Of a stretch of DNA of 64,000 nt, positions 54,213-64,000 are shown piece by piece. This DNA is from Antedon mediterranea. Lineage: Eukaryota; Echinodermata; Crinoidea; Comatulida; Antedonidae. A program made the position numbers and the translations under genes. The DNA lies in assembly GCF_964355755.1 (NCBI RefSeq), contig NC_092671.1:33871304-33935303 (forward strand), in the 5' to 3' direction. The notes under the pieces are model-generated. The model made no database searches. It saw only the letters and a program-made list of their open reading frames with translations, and had not been told where the DNA came from. How positions within the stretch are numbered: the first letter of the stretch is position 1; every line of letters begins with the position of its first letter.

Positions 54213-57200
54213 GGCCCGGGCTAGCTAGCATAGGCCTATAGAGTTAATTTTAAATTAAGTAGGCCTAGGCCTGGTTGGTTGGTTGCTGGGCTTCAGTAAT
54301 TTCGGTCGCATTTTCGGCCTACTTTTCAGGACATGTGAGAGGTGAGGTAGGTTAGCCCAGCTAGGCTAACCTAACCTGTAAGTAGTATTCTAGCCCATCC
54401 AAGATGCCTGATGGGTACGAGTTGGCAGCCATTGGTACGAGTGGACCCGTATTCTAGCTAGGGTGTCCTGGTCAACCCGTACCCAAACCAACCCGTATGT
54501 AATATAAATATACTTTTAATAGCATTAAACATGGGTACAGGCGCGCCAGCCCATGATGAGTACGAGCCAGCCCATGATGTGCAGGAGTGGGCCAACATTT
54601 TGGGTATGAGTAAACCAAAATTTGGGTACGTTGTTGGCATGGGTACGTGTTGACCTGTATCCTTCTAGCTAATCTTACTAGGCCTAGAGTAGAGTAGGTC
54701 TATGCTATACCCAGACCGGTTACAATAATGGTCTATTCATTCTGTTTATACTGTAGCTTTATTGATAGCTGGGTTGGGGCGGCTTTTTCTCATTCTAAAA
54801 CAGATTTCCTTATCATAATAAAATAATATATGAATTTAAATGTAATATTGTATACATAATATTAGTAATTGCAATTGCATTTATTATAATTATATATTAT
54901 ACGGTTACCCCTTAATTATACTATAGTATAATTTTCTTGTTATATTTTACAATATTTTCTTCATAGTTCAACAATTTTTTCTTTCACAGGAGAAATTATC
55001 ATACTGAATCATCACACACCAAGTCTCATAAAGCTCTACAGTATTTCTCCAAGGTACTCCAGCTACATGGTATTGCCTTGAGGCTAAACTACAGTAAACG
55101 ATATACTGGCACTACCATCATTCCTGGCCCGTCAACCTGGACCACATTACAGTATGGTCCAACACATAAGTACAGTAGTCGTACTACTTATTCAAAATAG
55201 TGAATTACACCCTGTGGTCAAGGCCTTATTTGCTCTTATGCTTATTTCCTCCAAATACAGAGTACGTAGGGCTTTCAATTTGCTTTTATACCTGTTAATT
55301 TAAAAATCGTTTATGCCTATTGTTGCATAAAGTATCAAATTTAGACTGTAAATACTGGGATGATCACCCTAAATTTTCTTTTTCAATTAACAATTTTATA
55401 TTTCACAGCTGAAAAATGCACTAAAGCATCATATAGAGATTTTTTATTCATAACTGTTAAATTGCATCCCAATACATGGTACCTATATAAAAATACAAAG
55501 GCGGCCAACACAGATAGTTTGATATATACAGTACTCTCTTATAAATAGATGTATCTCTCCAAACTACTCCAACTACCTAATTAGCATACTACTGTACACT
55601 TTGTAGACAAGAAATAAATTGTATCCACCTAGAGGACTTATGGTAGTACAGTCGATCGTCCTGTCACTGGCCCGGTCAACATAATCTACGCCTAGATTAT
55701 TAAAGTAATTAAAGTACATTATTACAGAGATTTTTTTTTTTTTTGCAGAAATCAAAGTTATGTGTATAGAAAGCAGTACTCGTATTAAAAACTAAGCAGG
55801 TTATATTCTTGTACGCAAACTGGCAGGATATTTTGAATATTTTTTGTTGTTGAAATGATGGAATCCTAACTTCATTTTCCACGAGCTGGAGAGTGACAAA
55901 GACATATTACGACCCTTTTATTTAAATTTATTTGGATAGACCTCCATGTAAATTCATTAAAGGCTATATGATTGTTTTATATTTTAATATGTGATAGTAG
56001 ATAATCATTGTGCATAATGAAGACTATGAATCTAATATTTACTTGCATTCTCATCTTTTTAAAATTGTATTTATAATGCTGGTAATGAGTTTACTATTGA
56101 AAAAGTCATGTTTCCACTTATCTCAAATTGTGGCACACCTCTAACCTTGGTAGAACTGACTGTGTTCTACATGAGTACATTTATTCTGCCATATAGTAGT
56201 GTTTCCACCATACTTCAACCTGGTAATTGAATAAATTTCATCGGGGTAAAATTTAAACTAATTATCACCTTTTAACATAAAGTATCCTCCTGAAAAATGT
56301 TTGTACTGTACTTCATCTAATATCCATTACTTAATACTAATTTGGGTGATTTATGTCTAACTTCAGGAATGATCTGAGGCTAGAAGAACGAATTTCTGTA
56401 CATATAATTTATATAAAAAATAAACCAATGTTTTCCTAATAACTTAACCCCTAGGTTGATAACTAACAAAGAAATTATTGAAATTGTGTTCTTACAATAT
56501 ATGTGTACTGTATCTACATATGCATACTGCGTTCAAAAGAAGAATGTTTTATAGTTATTATAGGTTATTTCCAAATATTAATGGTCTGATATCTAACATA
56601 AACTAAATGTTATCAAACTATGTTTTTGAAAATCTTTATGATATAATAATTATAATAATATGAACATAATATTAAATTATATTGACTATTTTTGATAATC
56701 ATCATGTCCTTATAAATTCATTTATATTTATTTTGTGGTAATATAGTTTATATATTATGTATTAAATAAATTGGTAAGGCCCTGTACTGTTTATATTTAA
56801 GGAAAGTTTATATACACTTTTATTTTATGCCTACCAATATTAGTATTAATTGTTTATGTAACTATTTTGTCTAATTACATTGGATTTTTGTATAGGCCAA
56901 TGGCATTAATGTTTTTCTCAAATGCAAATTAGCCTAATAATGCCATATTTAGACACATAATTCATTGATTTCTGATATTCTGTACTTGTGTATGCATTAC
57001 TAAAATAGTAGTTATTTTATTACTTTTATAATGTATAAACATTTATTCATTTTTTTTTTACATTTTTTAATTTAAAAATTATTAAAATACCTATCTACCT
57101 TTCTGTTATTGTTACTATTATAATATTTTTTGAGGCAGATTGATTTCAATAAAAAAAAAATTAAAACAATTAATTTGACTTATACTGTACTATGTTAGTT

Positions 57201-57750
57201 CAGGAGATGAAGTGTGTGTGGGCAGAATCTGGTGTGTTGGAGGTTGGTGATGCGAGGTGTATGTTATCACTTTAAGACCTAAATTAGATGTTTTCTGAAG
57301 AAAAGAAGTAATAGGATAGGCTTTCAAACAACTTCAAGAAGATTCACACAGAAATAATTACTTCCCAATAAAATAGTATGTAACAGTGTATATTACAGTA
57401 CATTGAATAAACTCGAGCGGAAAAATAACACACATAAAAAAACATTCATTTTCTTGTCGAAAAGCTCTAGTTTTCTATTAATTTATTAATAATAATTATT
57501 AATTAATGAGCAATTATAAACATATTTTTAACATTTAATGCTTGAAGCTGATTCTACTCCTAACAAAGTTTCTTACCTCCAAATTTCATCAACGTATTCA
57601 AAGCACTTCAATAAATATCACATTGAACATTAAAAATTAGGGTTATGATAGAATTTTGCTTAAAAACATATACAAAAAACATCGATAAAAAATATTTTTC
57701 GTATTCAAAAACATTTGATACTTGGTATAAATGTTCAATATAGGTTGCTC

Positions 57751-57935
57751 CATCCATATTGCAAAAAATAAATAAATATCGAGCCATATCACTGATTTTT
57801 TAAATTTACGTTTTTACAAAATGTACACTTATGAAAGATCGTACAACTCCAACGCATTTTTTAAACCTAATAACGATTTTGAAAAAACAACCAAAAAAAA
57901 AAACGTTCATGAATGAAATTTTTTTTCTGTGAATA
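57751..57935. other. Palindrome spacer
   Basis: 185 bp of unique AT-rich sequence with A and T runs, between TAGGTTGCTC and GAGCAACCTA. It would form the loop if the arms paired. Confidence 0.85.
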
Positions 57936-60900
57936 GAGCAACCTATATTGAACATATAAAAAAAGTTTCAAATGTTTTTAAATCGAAAAGTATTTTTTAT
58001 CGATGTTTTTTGTATACTGTTTTTAAGCAAAATTCTATCATAACCCTAATTTTTAATGTTCAATGTGATATTTATTGAAGTGCTTTGAATACGTTGATGA
58101 AATTTGGAGGTAAGAAACTTTGTTAGGAGTAGAATCAGCTTTAAGCATTAAATGTTAAAAATATGTTTATAATTGCTCATTAATTAATAATAATTATTAA
58201 TAAATTAATAGAAAACTAGAGAGGGCGCTTTTCGACAAGAAAATGAATGTTTTTTTATGTGTGTTATTTTTCCGCTCGAGTTTATTCAATGTACTGTAAT
58301 ATACACTGTTACATACTATTTTATTGGGAAGTAATTATTTCTGTGTGAATCTTCTTGAAGTTGTTTGAAAGCCTATCCTCTTACTTCTTTTCTTCAGAAA
58401 ACATCTAATTTAGGTCTTAAAGTGACAACTATACACCTCGCATCACCAACCTCCAACACACCAGATTCTGCCCACACACACTTCATCTCCTGAACTAACA
58501 CAGTACAGTATAAGTCAAATTAATTGTTTTAATTTTTTTTTATTGAAATCAATCTGCCTCAACAAATATTATAATAGTAACAATAACAGAAAGGTAGATA
58601 GGTATTTTAATAATTTTTAAATTAAAAAATGTAAAAAAAAAATGAATAAATGTTTATACATTATAAAAGTAATAAAATAACTACTATTTTAGTAATGCAT
58701 ACACAAGTACAGAATATCAGAAATCAATGAATTATGTGTCTAAATATGGCATTATTAGGCTAATTTGCTTTGAGAAAAACATTAATGCCATTGGCCTATA
58801 CAAAAATCCAATGCAATTAGACAAAATAGTTACATAAACAATTAATACTAATATTGGTAGGCATAAAATAAAAGTGTATATAAACTTTCCTTAAATATAA
58901 ACAGTATAGGGCCTTACCAATTTATTTAATACATAATATATAAACTATATTACCACAAAATAAATATAAATGAATTTATAAGGACATGATGATTATCAAA
59001 AATAGTCAATATAATTTAATATTATGTTCATATTATTATAATTATTATATCATAAAGATTTTCAAAAACATAGTTTGATAACATTTAGTTTATGTTAGAT
59101 ATCAGACCTTTAATATTTGGAAATAACCTATAATAACTATAAAACATTCTTCTTTTGAACGCAGTATGCATGTAGATACAGTACACATATATTGTAAGAA
59201 CACAATTTCATTAATTTCTTTGTTAGTTATCAACCTAGGGGTTAAGTTATTAGGAAAACATTGGTTTATTTTTTATATAAATTATATGTACAGAAATTCG
59301 TTCTTCTAGCCTCAGATCATTCCTGAAGTTAGACATAAATCACCCAAATTAGTATTAAGTAATGGATATTAGATGAAGTACAGTACAAACATTTTTCAGG
59401 AGGATACTTTATGTTAAAAGGTGATAATTAGTTTAAATTTTACCCCGATGAAATTTATTCAATTACCAGGTTGAAGTATGGTGGAAACACTACTATATGG
59501 CAGAATAAATGTACTCATGTAGAACACAGTCAGTTCTACCAAGGGTAGAGGTGTGCCACAATTTGAGATAAGTGGAAACATGACTTTTTCAATAGTAAAC
59601 TCATTACCAGCATTATAAATACAATTTTAAAAAGATGAGAATGCAAGTAAATATTAGATTCATAGTCTTCATTATGCACAATGATTATCTACTATCACAT
59701 ATTAAAATATAAAACAATCATATAGCCTTTAATAAATTTACATGGAGGTCTATCCAAATAAATTTAAATAAAAGGGTCGTAATATGTCTTTGTCACTCTC
59801 CAGCTCGTGGAAAATGAAGTTAGGATTCCATCATTTCAACAACAAAAAATATTCAAAATATCCTGCCAGTTTGCGTACAAGAATATAACCTGCTTAGTTT
59901 TTAATACGAGTACTGCTTTCTATACACATAACTTTGATTTCTGCAAAAAAAAAAAAATCTCTGTAATAATGTACTTTAATTACTGTAATAATCTAGGCGT
60001 AGATTATGTTGACCGGGCCAGTGACAGGACGATCGACTGTACTACCATAAGTCCTCTAGGTGGATACAATTTATTTCTTGTCTACAAAGTGTACAGTAGT
60101 ATGCTAATTAGGTAGTTGGAGTAGTTTGGAGAGATACATCTATTTATAAGAGAGTACTGTATATATCAAACTATCTGTGTTGGCCGCCTTTGTATTTTTA
60201 TATAGGTACCATGTATTGGGATGCAATTTAACAGTTATGAATAAAAAATCTCTATATGATGCTTTAGTGCATTTTTCAGCTGTGAAATATAAAATTGTTA
60301 ATTGAAAAAGAAAATTTAGGGTGATCATCCCAGTATTTACAGTCTAAATTTGATACTTTATGCAACAATAGGCATAAACGATTTTTAAATTAACAGGTAT
60401 AAAAGCAAATTGAAAGCCCTACGTACTCTGTATTTGGAGGAAATAAGCATAAGAGCAAATAAAGCCTTGACCACAGGGTGTAATTCACTATTTTGAATCA
60501 GTAGTACGACTACTGTACTTATGTGTTGGACCATACTGTAATGTGGTCCAGGTTGACGGGCCAGGAATGATGGTAGTGCCAGTATATCGTTTACTGTAGT
60601 TTAGTAGCCTCAAGGCAATACCATGTAGCTGGAGTACCTTGGAGAAATACAGTAGAGCTTTATGAGACTTGGTGTGTGATGATTCAGTATGATAATTTCT
60701 CCTGTGAAAGAAAAAATTGTTGAACTATGAAGAAAATATTGTAAAATATAACAAGAAAATTATACTATAGTATAATTAAGGGGTAACCGTATAATATATA
60801 ATTATAATAAATGCAATGGCAATTACTAATATTATGTATACAATATTACATTTAAATTCATATATTATTTTATTATGATAAGGAAATCTGTTTTAGAATG

Positions 60901-61382
60901 AGAAAAAGCCGCCCCAACCCAGCTATCAATAAAGCTACAGCTGGCGCGTCAATTATGCATAAAGCATACGAAAATGGATGCTATTGTAGGATTGAGACTT
61001 AACTGTCCGATTTAACTCTCTTTCAGCACTCGGTACGTGTAGCAGTTCGAATTTATAAACCTGTTTGCATTTGTAACGATTTTTATCTATATTTAAGGAC
61101 ACAACAAGTAGCTTACGAAGACGACTCCAATATGTTAATAATTATGAATGAGTAAAATGGGAACACCCAACTTTTATCGCAAAAATCGTGAATTTATGTT
61201 TATTTATTTATCAATTTTTTTATTTTTTTTTAATTCATTTCTTTTTTAAGGCTCGCCCAACACAATATATTTGTCTTCAGTCTTTTCACACGCGTTCAAG
61301 AATTCATCAATCTCTTCTTATCGTTGCGGCATGTTCTTTGATCGGCATATCAGTTACCGTTTATTACTGATACGTCATTCTT

Positions 61383-61665
61383 GAGACGTTTTAGTGGGGA
61401 CTCCACCCCCACTAAAACGTCTAAATAATACGTTATAGGGGGGTCTCTGTTTTCGAGTTTTTCTCGAAAATAGAGACCCCCTATATAATGTAATATTGAG
61501 ACGCTTTAGTGGGGTCTCTGTTAAACAGAGACCCCCTATATAACGTATTATTTAGACGTTTTAGTGGGGGTCTCTGTTTTCGAAATTTTCTCGAAAACAG
61601 AGACCCTGGGTCTCGGGTCTCTGGTCTCTGTTTTCGAGGTCTCTGTTTTCGAGACACCCGTATCA
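61383..61665. repeat. Cluster of perfect hairpins (ACGTTTTAGTGGGG / GGTCTCTGTTTTCGAG)
   Basis: At least four stems in 280 bp: GACGTTTTAGTGGGG...CCCCACTAAAACGTC (61385-61421), TATAGGGGGGTCTCTG...CTATTTTCGAG reversed (61435-61483), GGGGTCTCTGTT/AAACAGAGACCCC (about 61512-61536) and GGGTCTCTGTTTTCGA...AAAACAGAGACCC (about 61566-61609). The stems reuse two sequences and CCCCCTATATAACGTATTAT links. Looks like nested or tandem MITE ends. Confidence 0.75.
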
Positions 61666-61786
61666 CAACAGACTGAATCGAAAAGGACGACGTGGTAAGA
61701 AAATTACTTTTCAATTATAATATTATGTATTATGTTGTTAACTTGCTCATGATAATTATAGTATATCGTTATTTTTGTTATTTCAG

Positions 61787-62007
61787 CAAAACTTCAACTC
61801 TACCTCTTAATCGGGCTGCTGCATGAAGAGAGTCAGAATGTTCACATCACAATGGAATTAGTTCATCGCGAAGATGTGTTGACCGGCTTCAGCGACAAGC
61901 TTACCGACGTGCAACTAGAACGCTCTTACGCCTCTGGGACGAGTATCGCGCAGGCCAACGATCAGAGAGATCGCTCCTTACGCTGGATCGCGCGTTATAT
62001 CAAATGA
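61787..62007 (+). CDS. Possible 3' terminal exon, unknown protein
   Basis: Acceptor TTTTTGTTATTTCAG, then 72 codons open to TGA, clearly richer in GC than its surroundings, and AATAAA within 50 bp after the stop. Reads KLQLYLLIGLLHEESQN, then MELVHREDVLTGFSDKL and so on, ending SLRWIARYIK. No family recognised. Upstream exons were not found convincingly; an ORF at 61188-61370 with an acceptor-like TTTTTTTAAG is one candidate. Lies inside the insertion in the right palindrome arm, so it may belong to a transposon. Confidence 0.35.
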
Positions 62008-62369
62008 TGTTCGCGATTTGTAGATGAGATAGATGTAAATATTGCTAATAAATAAAAGATTAAATAAATAGATAAATTAAATAACGTCTGTAGATGTAAA
62101 TAGAGGTAAACATTGTTAATGAATAAATTATTAATACATAGATAAATTAAATAACGTTTGTAGATGTAAATAAAAAGGTTTCAATTTGAATGATGAATGT
62201 AAACATTTGTATATGCGTTTTTGTTTTAAAAATAAAAGGATTGAATTGAAAAACAGTGTGAAACGAGTTTGTTTTGCATTACATTAACGTATCTATGTTT
62301 TGTTTTTAAATATATGTAAATATTTGTGTATATGTTTTTGTTTTAAAATAAAAAGATTGAATGATCATT

Positions 62370-63172
62370 GGCCCTGTTTCTGCTGCCAACTAAATACCGT
62401 ATATTATACGGTATTTTTTGAATACCGTATATATACGGTATATTTTTGGCAGCAGAAACTGCGCTCTTAAAAAATATACCGTATTTTGTATACCGTATTT
62501 TCCCCACAAAATTTGTGGATAAAATACGGTATTTACAAATTTATACCGTATTTTTTGTACCCGTTTCTGCTGCCAATAAAAAATACCGTTTTTTTTTTTT
62601 ACATGACAAAAGGTCAACATTCGTGTTTTTATTTTCTGTCGCTGTCAGCTGTTTTACACACGTGTATATATATATTCGGCGAAAATGAGGAGCGAAGACG
62701 TCACAGTTTTACTAAATAAATTTGTGTGGGGAAGTTAAAATGTCTGGCGAACTAAAAGGTAATAAAAGGGACAACCACATTTATAAAGACATTTCTAAAA
62801 AAATAAAGCAGGAGTATGGAATAGACTTGTCTCCAAAGCAAGTAAACTCAAAGCTGAAGAGCCTGCGAAAGCAGTACAACATTGCAAAATACAATAACTC
62901 GGGGAGGGAACGAATTAATTGTCCCCATTACGATGTTTTCTGTGCTCTCACAACATCTCTATCACTAGGGCTAGGCTGTTGAAAGTGAGACGTAAAACTT
63001 CCATCATCAAATAAATGAATGGCAATTTGGGTAAAAAAGATGAAATTTAACACGACCACCCAAGAAGTATTGTTAGCAGAAACGGGGTACTAAAAAATAC
63101 GGTATAAAAAATACCGTATTTTATACCGTATTTTTATACCGTATTTTGAGCAGTTGCAGCAGAAACAGGCCC
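62370..63172. mobile_element. Harbinger-like element with Myb-type gene only
   Basis: Ends GGCCCTGTTTCTGCTGC and, reversed, GGGCCTGTTTCTGCTGC, with a 3-bp ATT duplication (62367-62369 and 63173-63175). Rich in ATACCGTAT/ATACGGTAT palindromes near both ends. It encodes the Myb/SANT-like protein below but no transposase, so it is non-autonomous. It sits in a small tandem repeat: flanks AAAAGATTGAAT and AACAGTGTAAAGTGAGTTTG recur at 62233-62272. Confidence 0.75.
62722..62982 (+). CDS. Myb/SANT-like DNA-binding protein of Harbinger type
   Basis: 86 codons (or 80 from the second Met at 62740). IYKDISKKIKQEYGIDLS, PKQVNSKLKSLRKQYNIAKY, then NNSGRERINCPHYDVFCAL: the helix-turn-helix pattern of Myb/SANT-like domains that accompany PIF/Harbinger transposases and help bind transposon ends. 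Short compared with full-length partners (C-terminus ends GLGC then stop), so possibly truncated. Confidence 0.7.
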   Translation: MCGEVKMSGELKGNKRDNHIYKDISKKIKQEYGIDLSPKQVNSKLKSLRKQYNIAKYNNSGRERINCPHYDVFCALTTSLSLGLGC

Positions 63173-63769
63173 ATTGACAACAGTGTAAAGTGAGTTTGTA
63201 TGTTATTTTTCCCGTCAGAAACAAATAGAATATTTACAAAATATATCAAAATATAATGCTTATAAAACATTTAAAAAAAAGTTAAACTAATATTAATAAC
63301 ATACTGTTTTTACAATATTTATTTAAATATAATGATTATTATATAAAATCATTTTTAAATAAACACATCAAAAATAATAGAGACTACACTTCGATCTTTA
63401 ATTAGAGCTACAGTGTACAGTACTGCATTGATCGGCGTTCCATAGAAATCGCCGGAAGTTCGATTTACCGGAAGCGCGACCGAAATGAAACGCGACCGAG
63501 ATGATCCGATACCGACCAGGACACCCTAGCTAGAATACGGGTCAACTCGTACCAATGGCTGCCAACTCGTACCCATCAGGCATCATGGATGGGCTAGAAT
63601 ACTACTTACAGGTTAGGTTAGCCTAGCTGGGCTAACCTACCTCACCTCTCACATGTCCTGAAAAGTAGGCCGAAAATGCGACCGAAATTACTGAAGCCCA
63701 GCAACCAACCAACCAGGCCTACTTAATTTAAAATTAACTCTATAGGCCTAGGCTAGCTAGCCCGGGCCG

Positions 63770-64000
63770 CGATTTTTTTTTTCGTACATAAGTTGGGGAC
63801 CCCCTCATGAAACGTCACAAAATCAACATGAATAATTCATCAGTTAAATTTTCTTGTTCCGTGTGCACCCAAGCGTATAGCAACAAGAAGTGATTACACA
63901 AGTGCGGTACGATTCTAGGCCTATCTCCGCTGTTGAAGAATAGCGTTTTGTGTGGATTGTCGAAATAATCGGCCTTTAGTTTATGGTGTTTTTAATATAA
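63770..64000. other. Right edge, no firm feature
   Basis: A short + strand reading (63809-63890) gives KFSCSVCTQAYSNKK then a stop and LHKCG, reminiscent of half a zinc finger. Too short to call. Confidence 0.3.

Larger units (their letters stand above)
54213..63768. repeat. Giant imperfect palindrome (inverted duplication)
   Basis: Inner arms 54751-57750 and 57936-60940 (about 3.0 kb each) are near-identical inverted copies around a 185-bp spacer. Outer arms 54213-54473 and 63514-63768 continue the symmetry. Between inner and outer parts the left side has 277 bp and the right side 2.57 kb of unrelated sequence. The arms differ by scattered substitutions and small indels, for example GAGGGCGC near 58222, partly absent near 57460. 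No coding sequence recognised in the arms; paired small ORFs are mirror images. Confidence 0.92.

Noticed and set aside
55360-60328. Pairs of 60-102 codon ORFs with identical proteins on both strands
   Set aside because: Mirror images created by the palindrome, not conserved genes.
61481-61714. 77-codon minus ORF (RKQRPRKQRPETRDPGS)
   Set aside because: Translation of the hairpin cluster repeats.

Overview
This is AT-rich animal genomic DNA with multi-exon genes, GT-AG introns and many decayed transposons. The main gene joins hyalin (HYR) repeats, a C-type lectin domain, a GAIN/GPS region and a family-B seven-helix domain. That combination is best known from echinoderms, so an echinoderm (or another ambulacrarian) is the best guess; class and species cannot be settled from the window. 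The palindrome TAGGCCTA is scattered everywhere, far more often than this base composition predicts.

Layout. (1) 73-2667, minus strand: the 5' part of a small secreted-protein gene. A signal-peptide exon is followed by at least five micro-exons of 27 or 30 nt, all phase 1-1, encoding two alternating 9-10 residue module types (PPxGLN and R-[VI]-R-R). The gene runs off the left edge. (2) 2.7-12.6 kb: no intact gene; MITE copies, a TTTACAG-rich repeat field, a broken C2H2 zinc-finger pseudogene and a LINE fragment. (3) 12622-40227, minus strand: a large adhesion-GPCR-like gene. I trace 33 exons whose phases agree throughout: HYR-HYR-CTLD-12 HYR, GAIN, GPS, 7TM, then an acidic cytoplasmic tail. 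The true 5' end (signal peptide) was not found. Its introns hold two LINE fragments, a TTAA-flanked DNA transposon, a 206-bp MITE, two minisatellite arrays and a tandem pair of tRNA-like genes. (4) 40.99-46.43 kb: a DNA transposon split by a 4.9-kb L1/Tx1-type LINE with matching target-site duplications and a partly triplicated 3' end. (5) 47-53.6 kb: further LINE fragments, and one or two tail exons of a second, broken copy of the receptor gene. (6) 54.2-63.8 kb: a very large imperfect palindrome with 3-kb inner arms around a 185-bp spacer. Its right arm carries a 2.6-kb insertion with a hairpin cluster, a possible 3' terminal exon and a small Harbinger-like element encoding a Myb/SANT-like protein.

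How the parts relate. The two genes lie in the same orientation and need not be functionally linked. The receptor would be a surface protein: a long HYR/lectin ectodomain for recognition or adhesion, autoproteolysis at the GPS, and signalling through the 7TM and acidic tail. The micro-exon gene looks like a secreted precursor with furin-type cleavage sites. All coordinates and translations were read by eye; family assignments rest on motif recognition, not on database searches.
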